A stretch of DNA of 64,000 bases from Druceiella hillmani (taxonomy: Eukaryota; Arthropoda; Insecta; Lepidoptera; Hepialidae), in contig JAYKKI010000064.1 in the NCBI GenBank assembly GCA_039881145.1, positions 4,335,001 through 4,399,000 on the forward strand. Reading direction: 5' to 3'. Of the stretch, positions 33,541 to 45,469 are shown one piece after another (within the stretch, counting starts at the first letter, position 1; every line of letters starts with the position of its first letter). The position numbers and the translations under genes were made by a program. A model generated the notes under the pieces. That model saw only the letters and a program-made list of their open reading frames with translations. It was not told the origin of the DNA and searched no databases.

Positions 33541-36118
33541 GTCAATGTGTGAAAATTGCGTGTTTAATTTGTTTTACTGAAAAACTCCGTAACAACCTTC
33601 AAAATATCATTTAGAAAACTACAAGATATAAAGGAAATTTGATCTATATTTATAACTTTTAAAGTATTATTTAAAAAACTACAAGATATAAAGGAAATTT
33701 GATCTATATTTATAACTTTTAAAGTATTATTTAAAAAACTACAAGATATAAAGGAAATTTGATCTATATTTATAACTTTTAAAGTATTATTTAAAAAACT
33801 ACAAGATATAAAGGAAATTTGATCTATATTTACAACTTTTAAAGTATTATTTAAAAAACTACAAGATATAAAGGAAATTTGATCTATATTTATAACTTTT
33901 AAAGTATTATTTAAAAAACTACAAGATATAAAGGAAATTTGATCTATATTTATAACTTTTAAAGTATTATTTAAAAAACTACAAGATATAAAGGAAATTT
34001 GATCTATATTTATAACTTTTAAAGTATCATTTAGAAAACTACAAGATATAAAGGAAATTTGATCTATATTTATAACTTTTAAAGTATTATTTAAAAAACT
34101 ACAAGATATAAAGGAAATTTGATCTATATTTATAACTTTTAAAGTATTATTTAAAAAACTACAAGATATAAAGGAAATTTGATCTATATTTATAACTTTT
34201 AAAGTATTATTTAAAAAACTACAAGATATAAAGGAAATTTGATCTATATTTATAACTTTTAAAGTATTATTTAAAAAACTACAAGATATAAAGGAAATTT
34301 GATCTATATTTACAAGTTTTAAAGTATTATTTAAAAAACTACAAGATATAAAGGAAATTTGATCTATATTTATAACTTTTAAAGTATTATTTAAAAAACT
34401 ACAAGATATAAAGGAAATTTGATCTATATTTATAACTTTTAAAGTATTATTTAAAAAACTACAAGATATAAAGGAAATTTGATCTATATTTATAACTTTT
34501 AAAGTATTATTTAAAAAACTACAAGATATAAAGGAAATTTGATCTATATTTATAACTTTTAAAGTATTATTTAAAAAACTACAAGATATAAAGGAAATTT
34601 GATCTATATTTATAACTTTTAAAGTATTATTTAAAAAACTACAAGATATAAAGGAAATTTGATCTATATTTACAACTTTTAAAGTATTATTTAAAAAACT
34701 ACAAGATATAAAGGAAATTTGATCTATATTTATAACTTTTAAAGTATTATTTAAAAAACTACAAGATATAAAGGAAATTTGATCTATATTTATAACTTTT
34801 AAAGTATTATTTAAAAAACTACAAGATATAAAGGAAATTTGATCTATATTTATAACTTTTAAAGTATTATTTAAAAAACTACAAGATATAAAGGAAATTT
34901 GATCTATATTTATAACTTTTAAAGTATTATTTAAAAAACTACAAGATATAAAGGAAATTTGATCTATATTTATAACTTTTAAAGTATTATTTAAAAAACT
35001 ACAAGATATAAAGGAAATTTGATCTATATTTATAACTTTTAAAGTATTATTTAAAAAACTACAAGATATAAAGGAAATTTGATCTATATTTATAACTTTT
35101 AAAGTATTATTTAAAAAACTACAAGATATAAAGGAAATTTGATCTATATTTATAACTTTTAAAGTATTATTTAAAAAACTACAAGATATAAAGGAAATTT
35201 GATCTATATTTATAACTTTTAAAGTATTATTTAAAAAACTACAAGATATAAAGGAAATTTGATCTATATTTATAACTTTTAAAGTATTATTTAAAAAACT
35301 ACAAGATATAAAGGAAATTTGATCTATATTTATAACTTTTAAAGTATTATTGAAAAAACTATAAGATATAAAGGAAATTTGATCTATATTTATAACTTTT
35401 AAAGTATTATTTAAAAAACTACAAGATATAAAGGAAATTTGATCTATATTTATAACTTTTAAAGTATTATTTAAAAAACTACAAGATATAAAGGAAATTT
35501 GATCTATATTTATAACTTTTAAAGTATTATTGAAAAAACTATAAGATATAAAGGAAATTTGATCTATATTTATAACTTTTAAAGTATTATTTAAAAAACT
35601 ACAAGATATAAAGGAAATTTGATCTATATTTATAACTTTTAAAGTATTATTTAAAAAACTACAAGATATAAAGGAAATTTGATCTATATTTATAACTTTT
35701 AAAGTATTATTGAAAAAACTATAAGATATAAAGGAAATTTGATCTATATTTATAACTTTTAAAGTATTATTTAAAAAACTATAAGATATAAAGGAAATTT
35801 GATCTATATTTATAACTTTTAAAGTATTATTGAAAAAACTATAAGATATAAAGGAAATTTGATCTATATTTATAACTTTTAAAGTATTGTTGAAAAAACT
35901 ATAAGATATAAAGGAAGTTTGATTTATACTTTCACTCGTTTCATGTCGATACGTGAATGCTTGCGCGTTTAATTTGTTTTACTCAAAAACTCCGTTATAA
36001 CTTTTAAAATATGATTTAGAAAACTACAAGATGCAAACGAAGTTTGATCTATATTTATAACTTTTAAAATATAATTTAGAATACTACAAGATATACAGGA
36101 AGTTTCATCTATAAACGT
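33541..36118. repeat. 60-bp satellite array (39 units) with duplicated flanks
   Basis: From 33601 to 35940 there are 39 head-to-tail units of exactly 60 bp containing TTTAAAAAACTACAAGATAT and GGAAATTTGATCTATATTTA. Most are identical. Variants are TACAACTTTT (for example 33829 and 34669) and TTGAAAAAACTATAAG. Two diverged units follow at about 36002-36115. The array is flanked by two copies of a GCGTGTTTAATTTGTTTTAC-type segment (about 33559 and 35965), so the 60-mer expanded inside an older duplicated unit. No reading frame is sustained. Confidence 0.97.
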
Positions 36119-36274
36119 CAAGGAATATCAATCTAAAATTTAATCTGACAAGAATAAAAGGAGTTTTGCCCAATAAGCTCTAAAAAAGTTAGTTAAAAAA
36201 ATTTGTCTCCTTTTTCAATCAGTTAACACGGATTTTATTTTATGCCTGCTGTATTGATGTGATTTTGTACGCTT

Positions 36275-36640
36275 GGAATTCGGTATAAGATTGGTGATTT
36301 TTTTATTTTTTCTCTATGAACTCTATGAGCATAAAGTTTACTAAAACCTCTAATAGATGGTGTTAACAGTACCATATCGAAATATATCCATGTTCATAAA
36401 CTTAACCAAAAACGCTGATAGCATTAGAAGAACCAATATCGTAATATTCACCAAGTAAGGGTGTTATATCTGTAATATTCAGATAAAAAGTATTGTATAT
36501 GTTGCTCGATGGTATAAGCTATTATCATACCAAATTTTATCAAAATCCGTGCTGCAGATTTTGCATGATTGAAGAACAAATTAAAACACATACAGATAGA
36601 CAAAAATTCTGAAAACAGGTTTTTACAATCCAATTTCTAA
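36275..36640 (-). mobile_element. Helitron-like element, copy 2
   Basis: Reverse-oriented relative of 22290-22672. It shares GCATAAAGTTTACTAAAACC, CTCTAATAGATGG, ACCATATCG, the AAAATTTTATCAAAATCCGT block and the GAAAACAGGTTTTTA end. Confidence 0.5.
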
Positions 36641-36659
36641 ATAGTTACTCTATTACAAT

Positions 36660-36690
36660 TTTAATATATGTATATATATATATATATGGA
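36660..36690. repeat. (TA)n microsatellite
   Basis: Short run of alternating T and A within intron 1. Confidence 0.8.
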
Positions 36691-37049
36691 TATTATGTTT
36701 ACTTAAAAAAAGCAATGCTGGTTGCAATGATGATCGCACAATTTTGACAGCGCATGCCAAGATATTTCTCTGATGAATGCTTTTATTGACTTCATCATAA
36801 CAAATAATTGTCATAAAATATTTGTGAAATATACATTTAAATATTCTGTTCAATAATAAAAACCAAAATAAAATCCGTTCAATAGCTACTGACAAAACAG
36901 CGTACATACATACAGACATACGTTTCAACGGTCTTTGTCTTATAATATATATTGTAAATTAACCATCGGAAACCCCTGTAATTATGGAACATGAACCTTT
37001 GCATGATTTTTTTCCTTACATCCGCCTCCACTAAAAGAAATAATAAAAA

Positions 37050-37350
37050 AAATTCTCGAATCCGTTCCCCTCGACTCGTATTCTCCCGGCAAACCGCTGC
37101 GCCATTCTAGCTGCTCCACTTAAGCACTTAATTACTCCGACCAGTTGTCGATTGCGCCAACTCGGGATAAACTGGTTCGGCAGACGCGGGTGGCCGCAAA
37201 AAGCGTCTGCCGCTTTACCGGGAAGGAATGCCGGGAATCGAATCCTGGAAGCGGCCGACGAGTGTGGCAGATCGATTCCAAAAAGGGCAACTGTGAAAAA
37301 ACGAACCGAATTGCGCCACCGAAGCGAGCGATTATGGGGAAATTGCTAGC
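37050..37350. other. GC-rich intronic island with tRNA-like boxes
   Basis: About 300 bp of markedly higher GC than its surroundings. On the minus strand TGGCGCAGCGG (near 37108) fits a pol III A box, and GGATTCGAGAATTTTTT (near 37060) fits a weak B box plus T-run. A second B-box-like GGATTCGATTCCCGGC lies at about 37225. Acceptor-stem pairing is absent, so it is not an intact tRNA. Short open frames on the + strand (69 and 65 codons) overlap and look incidental. It could be a tRNA-derived SINE remnant or a conserved regulatory element. Confidence 0.35.
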
Positions 37351-37724
37351 GTGAAAAAAATGGCAAAAACCTGAAGAAAGACGGAGCGTGCAGAAACTAG
37401 ATTGTTCCAGTAAGCTTCAGAGAAAAAAACAAGTGAAAGAAACTATAAAATCTATAGTATAAGTCAATCTATAAACCAAGAAAATAACATAACATAGTTT
37501 TAAAAAAAACTAATGTAAAGTCTCTCGCGATAATGGATTTAAAAAGTAATAATGAATAGTTATGGGTAAAATAGTAAAAATGGACGATAATAATGCAGAG
37601 GTGCACAAAAAAAATCACATAAAAATTCAATATTTAGTAAACGAAAAAGAAAAATTTAAATTAGTGAAGAAAACAGTCCACTCGATACCATACAATCCAC
37701 TCGATAGGGTGGGTATCTTTTTCA

Positions 37725-37930
37725 AAATCCGTTTATATCAGGGGAGTTATATTATAAAAACTCCACTGTGAGGTTTCCGTACATACCCAGGCACTAATAA
37801 ATATTTAAGGGTACATAAAATCTCTATTAAAATATTTAAAAAATATTACGTCATGACATAAGTATGTCGCCTACTATGTCTTTAAAATGCTCAAAAACAT
37901 GCTGCATATTTAAAAACCCCTTCCTAATGT
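37725..37930 (+). repeat. Dispersed 'CTTCCGTACAT' repeat, copy 3
   Basis: Carries AGGTTTCCGTACATACCC, ATAAATATTTAAGGGTACAT, CGCCTACTATGTCTTTAAAA and ATGCTGCATATTTAAAAA, in the same order as copies 1 and 2. Confidence 0.5.
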
Positions 37931-37934
37931 TTAA

Positions 37935-40255
37935 AGACTTGGATTAAATATTTGATTCGAGGCAATTTTAGGGGTTAAAAAAATGACGATAATAAATTTT
38001 ATGTTTATAAATTTAAAGAATAAACCTTATATACACCTGTCATCAAATCACGATTTGAAACCCTTCAGTATGTGATAGATATAAAATAAATAAGATCAAA
38101 CTAACATCACTAGAAAGTGATAATGATAATAATGATAATTATTGTGTTAACAATAAAATAAAGAATACCAAACATCAAATAAATAAAGAATACCAAACTC
38201 GTTTTTTTTATTTATTCACTCAAAAAGCGTATTTTTGTCTACAAAATTAAATATTCAATACAAATATCTTAATAAACGTACACTACATATTTTTAGAATA
38301 TTGTTAAATAATCATTTAATCATTATTAAATTTTAATATTTAAATTTTTTTAACTATATTCAACTTACGTTAAAAAAAATATTATAGACCACATACAAAT
38401 TTACACAAAAAGACCCCCAGATGTATATAGCTAATTATTTTATATCGTTAGAATCCAGTACCTCAAAAGTAACAAAAAACAAAACACTCATAAAGACACT
38501 TACAAATTAAATTTATTGTAATTTTAAATATTTAATAAATTATAAACTAATAATTTATAATGCAAATAAATACATATCGAAATTGAAACGGTCTGGCAGA
38601 TGATCATGAGCCAGTCGGCTTGCAATGAAAAGCCGGCAGAAAAACAAAATCATGGACCACTCGTCTGTCAAATAAATTATGTAAATAAATGTTTATTGAA
38701 TGTAATTTTATTGTGTCGCTTTCCTATAATTTTTATGTTGCACAGTGAACAATTTTATTCTGTCAAAATTTTTGTTGCATTCGTAAAATTTCACTGTCAT
38801 CAATTTTTTCATAACGTACCTAAAGTAGTATAACTTGAAAAAAAACAACTAAAATAACATTTTATCATAATTCAGTTTTTTGCCTGGGTAAAGCCATGAC
38901 ATTGATCTAGTATAGCATTTCTTTATGAATTCATTCTACATAAGCAAAGCCATGGCCAAGTCAGTACAACATAACTTAAAAACAATGCATAGTGCCAACA
39001 ATTATTTTATCTAAGCACATAAAGTTCTGAACCGGATTCGCGCGATACTTTCACAGCTAGGCGTGTGCGGTTCTATTTACGGTCTCGCCCCAAACCTAGC
39101 CACCTTTTCTAACCCTAGCTACTTTCCTCCCTCCGGAAAACTGGGTACTTGGACGGGGTGTTATCGGAATTTAAATGAAAAGTTATGTTCACCTGCGGTT
39201 ACAATTACTGTAATCAGTTACGTGAATACGTAGAAATTTAATCTCACGGTGTTTTATATATATTATGTACAGTCACGGAAGTGTAACAGTTGGACATTTT
39301 TTACATATTTTAATACATAGTAATATATTAATTCTGTAACATACATAACACTTATAAATTCAAAGAAACTGTAATAAATAAGCCCGGTGCAATTGCGATC
39401 AGGTGATTACAATTGAACAAAGTTCATATATAAATTACTTTTCTAGTGTCGGTGTTGATTGCTGTCAAGAAGTTATTAAATGCAGAAGAAGAAGTTATTA
39501 AGTGCAGAAGAGAAGAATATTAAAATATTTCTGCCTTACGTTCATTCCAAACGAACAGAAACAGAGATTTGGAACTCGCGGGCGCTAATTTTTCCGATCG
39601 ATTTAGAAAAAAAAATAAAGCTGTTTTATAAGCTTTCATTTATTTTACTAGGTTTGAACTGTCAAACTGTTAGTCATAGACTGAAAGTTTCAAAACTTAA
39701 TTGTCTATGCCAACAAAAGCGCAATGTCTAGTCGTCGATAAACTAACTTCCCACAGTTGTTTTCCTCTCTCCGAAAAACTATCATATTTTATATTGCTAT
39801 CATATTTTATGTTGAAAGTTATTTTGCTAAAGCTCTGAAAATCTTAAAATTTAAACGGTGAAAAAATAAATTTTACATTCGGTGAGTTGGAAAAAGGTTT
39901 TTAGGTTATTATTTAAAAACAGTCACATGTCGGGTTTTAAGGCATGTTACAAGAAAATTCAATTAAATTGAACATATTTATTATATATTATATCAAAAAG
40001 GTGAAAATGTACATAAAATTCATTTGACTCTCAGCTATACATAATCTTCAGACATACGACCAAAAAAATATTGAAAATATTATAAAATGTCAACTAATTC
40101 ACGAAAAATCCACAATGGAAATTAATAGCTTTTCAGCGTTAAGATAGAAGCTAAGCAAAGCTTAAAAAAAACTATTTAAAAAATCTTAAAATAATAGTTA
40201 ATTCAGCTTTAAAATCGGATCTAAATTTTAAGTGATAAACACTTTATTTTTTGGA
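37935..40255. other. Mostly AT-rich intronic sequence
   Basis: No gene found. A GC-richer unique patch at about 39030-39175 (with CCCCAAACCTAGCCACC and GGACGGGGTG) is a possible regulatory block, without stronger support. Confidence 0.4.
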
Positions 40256-40257
40256 AA

Positions 40258-40260
<3 letters not shown>

Positions 40261-40314
<54 letters not shown>
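40261..40314. repeat. (TA)n microsatellite
   Basis: About 54 bp of uninterrupted TA dinucleotides. Confidence 0.95.
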
Positions 40315-40315
<1 letters not shown>

Positions 40316-40529
40316 TAACATGTCTATTAATATATAATTTAATGTGAGCTAAGTGTGACCCAATGTAAGAGCTGGCTGCTCTGATAGATCCAGATCCCAC
40401 GAAAATGGGTTTTACATTATAAATATTATATTATGATGACGTATGAAACTCCGAGTGGAAGGACACATAAACAAACTACAGTTTTACAGTATTTATAAGA
40501 ATCTAAATATCGCATTTCAATTAGTAGCT

Positions 40530-40850
40530 CACTATTATTTTAACTCATTTTCCAAGTACGTTAACCATTAAGCAATAGCGATTACAGAATTGCTTAACTC
40601 GGCCCCTGACTATGAAACTAAATTCTTCTAGCTATTCGTCCCACCCCGTAATGGCCATTAAACAATTCTCGTAATAGCTATTTTACATAAGTAATCAGCA
40701 AGGTAATAAATACGGCGCCGCTGACGCGGCTAGCACACATAAATAGCTAGAAGACAGCAGTGAATCCAGCTATTAATCTTTAGCCCTTTCCGTGCTAGCA
40801 CTTGAATTTATTAGCCTTGCCGTTTATGCGATTTCATCCTTTCTTTCTTG
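40530..40850. promoter_or_regulatory. Unique intronic block with homeodomain-type sites
   Basis: Repeat-free and GC-richer than its flanks. It contains the palindrome TAATGGCCATTA (40649-40660), which overlays two TAAT homeodomain cores on a GCCAT/ATGGC pair. AGCTATTN motifs recur (TAGCTATTCG, TAGCTATTTT, CAGCTATTAA). Candidate enhancer only. Confidence 0.3.
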
Positions 40851-41044
40851 GTTTAATCAAATGCATTTTTAATGAACGTTGAAAGGTACAATACTGGTAA
40901 TACGTTTAACGTATTAATTCTTGTCGATGGAGTTAAGTTTTAATAGTGAAAGTTACGAATTACCTAAAGGCAAGAAAAGCTATTGATTTTAAGTTTATAA
41001 GTAACCAAACATTCTCCGTTTAAACTTTAATAATGTTTATTTTG

Positions 41045-41225
41045 AATATTGAATATATTTGGCTTTAATTTTGTAGACATTTATTATTCACAATTAAATG
41101 AAACTACGTGATGTAGTATTATTTCTACTTTATTTAAGTTCTTTACCACGACCTAGGTTTCGTTGTATTACAACATCTTCAGGTGGGCTATTAGCAAAGA
41201 TCTCTGCTAATTGTCCACCTTGTTT
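41045..41225 (-). mobile_element. Hairpin-A MITE, copy 4 (one arm)
   Basis: Has the outer segment GAATATTGAATATATTTGGC and one complete arm through CAACATCTTCAGGTGGGCTA, then ends in the loop. The second arm is missing. Confidence 0.8.
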
Positions 41226-41559
41226 ATTTTAGCCAGTCTCAGATAAGATACTGATTGATGTTAACAAACGTATTTGTTCTCCCGTCACCTAGAAATGCAT
41301 ACGCCAATATATTTTTTGAATCAAATATAAAATGTTTTCTCAATTTTTATTGATATCACAGACTAAATTGTTTTAGCACTTAATTACAGTGCAAATAAGC
41401 AAATTAAAATCTCTATTAAATTCGGTATGCATATAGTCCAACTAGCGAAGTAATATATCGTATATTACTGTGCCCATGTGAAGTAGCAAAAAAAATCGCA
41501 TTCAGATATTTGTTATTAAATCATATTTGAATGGCTGAACAGAATTTTACTTTCTCATT

Positions 41560-42185
41560 ACATACACATAGTTCATTACTTGGGTTAATAGCTTCTTCTT
41601 CTTTGTCCTTACACTCTTTGCAGAGTGACCGTGGTCATCACGTAGACAGTAGTGGCCTGTTTCACAATGCGCCGCCACTCTTCACGAACTCTTGCTCTCC
41701 TTGTACATTCGTGCAGTGAGCCGTTGAATGTCTTCTTTATTTGATCTGTTCACCTCATTGGTAATCTGCCGCGTAGTCTGATGCCTTCGACTTTGCCCTG
41801 CATCACTAGGCCCTCTATAGATTCAAATCCACGTCGTGGTATATGTCCAAAGAAAGTGGGAATACGAACTTGTACTGTGCTTGATAGTCTTTGTTTGATG
41901 CCCAGCTCTCGAAGAATGGACTCATTGGTTCGGAATTCCGTTCACGATATACCGAGCATTCTTCTCCAGTACCACATCTCAAGGGCATCCGTTTTGCTCA
42001 CTTTCTCATAGAGTCCATGTTTTAGCAGCGTAGAGGAATATGGTGAATATGAGAGCTTTAAGAAGTCTAATTTTGGTAGCTTTGGTAATGTTTCGGTCCC
42101 TCCATATTTTCCTCAGTTTATCCATAGCTGCCCTGGTGATGGCCATACGCCGCCTGATCTTGTCGATATAGTCGTCATTATTTTA
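41560..42185 (-). pseudogene. RTE-like LINE ORF2 C-terminus, decayed
   Basis: On the minus strand, 42180-42030 reads DDYIDKIRRRMAITRAAMDK, then KIWRDRNITKATKIRLLKAL and IFTIFLYAAKTWTL. This is the familiar tail of RTE/BovB-type reverse transcriptases (…RI..A..A...L..IW…NTK..L…L..YG.E.WTL). It continues with an ENARYIVNGIPN-type block (compare RMLRI.W) and an in-frame stop after TWTL. Further stops and frameshifts show it is a pseudogene. The 5' part of the element is absent, as expected for 5'-truncated LINEs. Confidence 0.75.
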
Positions 42186-42249
42186 TATGCACCCCCAGAT
42201 ATATAAATGGGTTAATATATAGATTAGTTTTTAAGCTGAGAATTAGCAT

Positions 42250-42715
42250 GGTTCTTGTGAGATGAAACTCGATATTGTTTACTCGATTAAAAAAATAGTA
42301 ATTCAATATAGCAATAGACGGTTAATCACAAAAACTAAATGCAAACAAAAGAAGATTCACCATAAACAATTCACAACAGAATTTTCAAAACACAATATAG
42401 CCGTAACAACGACAACAACACGACAGCCACCTTTCTATTATACGCGCACAAGTTTACATACGCCTTTTTTAAATGATGTCATAACAATAATATATTGCTT
42501 TAGAATATTAATAATTAGCTTCTATTCTTACAAAAAAAAATTATTACCTTATCCACATTTTAGCCATTTATTGACCATTAATATATTCTTTCCATATCCA
42601 AACTTTCACTTCCACCTTTGAGAGCTTTTTAAAAAGCTTTGAGAGCTTTGAGAAGAACTTGTAACAATAGTTTAACGATCAAAACATACACAAAACAACA
42701 CATTTTAACATTAAT
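42250..42715. other. AT-rich intronic sequence, nothing recognised
   Basis: A 119-codon + strand frame (42262-42621) is low-complexity and basic, with no recognisable domain. I do not regard it as a gene. Confidence 0.4.
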
Positions 42716-42729
42716 CAAGAGAATAAGGA

Positions 42730-43050
42730 TTACTTAACAATAATTATCCAATTCGTAATTATTGACGGAGAACTTATATCGCTAAGCCACAGCCACTATT
42801 AAAACAAGGGGACAGACTATTATTAACCGTTCATTTTAACTGCACGGGCATTAAGATACAATTTAACTCAGCGCACATAGCCACAACTACGTATAGGTAT
42901 GCAAACTCTATCCAACGGCGTTAAACGAGGGACACCATACTTACGGTTAATGTATAATCATTGGTTGAACTTAACCAACCGCAAGTTAACTTTAACTGTC
43001 TCCGCTAACTGCAGTTAACGAGTGATTAAGTAATAACTAAGTTTTTAATG
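42730..43050. promoter_or_regulatory. GTTAAC/TTAACC-rich unique block near exon 2
   Basis: At least seven GTTAA/TTAAC cores fall between about 42812 and 43030, including AACTTAACCAACCGCAAGTT and CTGCAGTTAACG. A Runx-type AACCGCA is present at about 42978. The block is repeat-poor and sits about 0.7 kb upstream of exon 2. Candidate enhancer; motif clustering only. Confidence 0.3.
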
Positions 43051-43782
43051 TTTATGTGGGTCCGTTGAGTGTGTTTTCGGCTTAATGTTGTTTTGTTTGT
43101 CATCTCGCATGGGAGGGTGCTTTTTTATGGATGTTGAGTTGTTGTTTAGTGGTTTTTTAATTGTAAATTTGGGTTTATAATACCGTAATGTCGCGATTTT
43201 AGTAGAGTTTTAAGATAAATTAGTTAGCAATTGGGTGTGATTATTGCTTACATTTCGTTTGTATAACCCCTTTATTATATTGTATTTTATGTTTTTTTCT
43301 GTGTATTTTTTAATATTTTTTTATAATATACATAATATAATTATGCAGAATTGTTCAAGAGAAATGTACTTAAAGAGATGATATATGGTCACATGTAATT
43401 ATGGTCTTTGGCAATTTTCTACTTTGATAAATCGTATGTAGGTACATTAATCAAAATATATTGTTTGAATTTGTTTACTGTATGCTATTCTTTTAATAAC
43501 GACTAGGTAATGATTTAATTAATTAGAAAAATATTTCAGAAAAAAAGGTTATTAATACAAGAACGACAGCGAATCATAGAACGCAATGTCACAAAAGCAC
43601 TCATTAACATATAATGAATTAATGGCATATTCTAGGTATTTTGTCATTGAGTAGAAATATTTATCGAGCGAATAAAAAATATTCCTAAAATATACAGTTT
43701 TTCTTATATTATATAGATTGGTTAAGTGCCATACAAACATGAATTAAACCCGAAAATAACCAATTTTGTTTATTTCCCATAG

Positions 43783-43883
43783 GCCCCCGTTCCAGAAGGA
43801 CGAAAAAGCCCAAACCAACGAACACAAGCGAGGACAAGAGGCCTAGAACGGCGTTCAGTGGTTCTCAACTTTCCAGATTAAAG
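43783..43883 (+). CDS. en: Engrailed coding exon 2 (EH3 linker and homeodomain start)
   Basis: A 101-bp exon between CCCATAG and GTTAGT. Codon 336 is completed from the last G of exon 1. The exon encodes residues 336-369: GPRSRRTKKPKPTNTSEDKR, then PRTAFSGSQLSRLK, covering the EH3 region and homeodomain positions 1-17. It follows DRPSSG directly, without the extra Arg-Ser dipeptide that a microexon supplies in insect invected genes; that is the main reason for calling this engrailed. The exon ends after Lys17 of the homeodomain in phase 0, which matches the known intron position inside the insect en/inv homeobox. Confidence 0.95.
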
Positions 43884-44149
43884 GTTAGTTCAGCAATATT
43901 ATTTTAACTCTTTTACAGCTGTCCACCCAATATGCAGTGTTAATCGAAGAGAGAGAACATTTGGAAATATAAGGTCATTAAATATGTACCGTTAGATTTC
44001 ATACTGAAAGTTTGGCTTATTTATATATCTGTGAAGAAACAGAGCAATTAATCAAAATATGCACCCAAACTAATTCACAATTTGGCCATCTTATAAGTAG
44101 CTTGTTAACTCCAGCAGCAAATAAGTCTAGAGGGCATTTGGTTATATAT

Positions 44150-44960
44150 CGCTAAAAGTGTATTCTACAGCTCATAAGGAGTAAAATATTTTTCCTTGAA
44201 AATAGTGATCCAAGGTTTGGAGGATGTAGCACTTAGTTGGGACTATATCCGGAGAATACAATGGATGACAGAGTGTTTCCAAGTCCTGCTTCTGTAATTT
44301 GTACAACATTTTTTGTACGACCTCTAATTGATAATAGTCCAGCAAGATTGGCCTATGGCGGCTATTTAATTTTAAACTCTAAAATTGTCTGTTGGAACCT
44401 GTTTATCAAGTTTTGTGAAACTATCTATGGTGGATAATATAAGTCCTAGATCACAAAACAAACACCATTAGCTATCTTCGTTAATATTCGCTTTTTCGGT
44501 GTGTTTTATCATTTTATCTTTACCCGACTCTTATGCTAAACTAATTCTACTCTTATGCTAACTCTTTGTGATAATCCGATGTAGAAATGATTTGCCTTTA
44601 TGTCGCGACAGCAAAGAAAGGCAAGTTTCGAAACAGTTTCTCTTCTGATGCTCGTATTCGCGCGGAACTCATTCAATACCTTAACCGTACCGATTTGTCT
44701 TATGTCTTAAATTATTCAATATTGTTGTGATAGTGACGTCTCTTCTTGCTGCTGATTCAGGGATAGTTTGAAATTCATCAGCCCCCGCTACAGTCTTCAA
44801 TTCATCATTGCCTACCTGTTCTCAGGTCGCTCACGTGGTTTGTTTTGAAGATGAAAATCGTCAGACTCTGCGTTCATGAGTCATATCCTTATTAAACACT
44901 TCCATGATATTTCAAACTATCGGTATTGCACTGACTATACGAGGAAATGACGTAAATTTT
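44150..44960 (-). pseudogene. Decayed mariner (Tc1/mariner) transposase
   Basis: On the minus strand, pieces in changing frames spell VTITTILNNLRHK and FETCLSLLSRHKGKSFLHRI (44900-44570). Further on comes LQKQDLETLCHPLYSPDIVP (about 44300-44240). These correspond to the mariner helix-turn-helix region, the LLxRNxxxxFLxRIVTxDE block before the first catalytic Asp, and the HPPYSPDLAPxDYH block holding the third catalytic Asp. Stops, frameshifts and internal loss make it non-functional. Terminal inverted repeats were not located. It is a fossil in intron 2 of engrailed. Confidence 0.8.
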
Positions 44961-45469
44961 TGACTCATCCATAGCGTATGAATGAATTTAACCTGCAAAA
45001 GACATTTCGATACATAACCTCAAACGTTATATATGGAAATGCCTTTTTCAAACAAAACATATGCCTGTGAGATCCTGTGAGGCTTATGACCCACTTCCTC
45101 GGTATAAAAACAAAATACTAAGAAAGTGGAAGTTCAGGAATCAAACTTGCTATTTTATGTTATCGGATATTTCATACTTAACGATCTAATAAAAAAAATT
45201 TGATTACTAAATCGATTAAAAAAACAAAAAACAAATAGACAAAGCCGATATCGAATAAAAAAAATTGCTCAAATTCTCATAGGTTCGCAATTGTTTATGT
45301 TTTTTTAAATTATTGATACGAGTTAACTAAAATTCTAATTGAAATTTATATATATATAATTTATATGCTGTTTCATTTACTGCGTTTCGTAATAAATGTA
45401 GGACACTACGGTTATTTTCGTTTTGAAAATTACATACATCAGAATTAATTTGTAAGGCACGTACCATTG

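Larger units (their letters stand above)
12791..43782 (+). other. Engrailed intron 1 (~31.0 kb)
   Basis: Begins GTATTT and ends TTTCCCATAG. It is far longer than the Drosophila en introns and is filled with tandem arrays, SINEs, LINE scraps and hairpin elements, listed separately. Unique AT-rich islands remain between them. No second gene was found inside it. Confidence 0.9.

Noticed and set aside
33601..35940. CRISPR-like array
   Set aside because: Units are directly abutting 60-mers without unique spacers, in a eukaryotic intron.
37050..37120. Intact tRNA gene on the minus strand
   Set aside because: A and B boxes can be read, but the acceptor and T stems do not pair.
37145..37354. 69- and 65-codon overlapping frames in a GC-rich island
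   Set aside because: Two frames of equal length over the same DNA are expected from GC-rich, stop-poor sequence; no domain is visible.
42262..42621. 119-codon frame in intron 1
   Set aside because: Low-complexity, Lys/Thr/Ile-rich, no recognisable domain or gene context.
43783..43883. Possibility that the gene is invected instead of engrailed
   Set aside because: No Arg-Ser insertion between the EH2 and EH3 regions, and the N-terminus fits En. Remaining doubt is small but not zero without a phylogeny.
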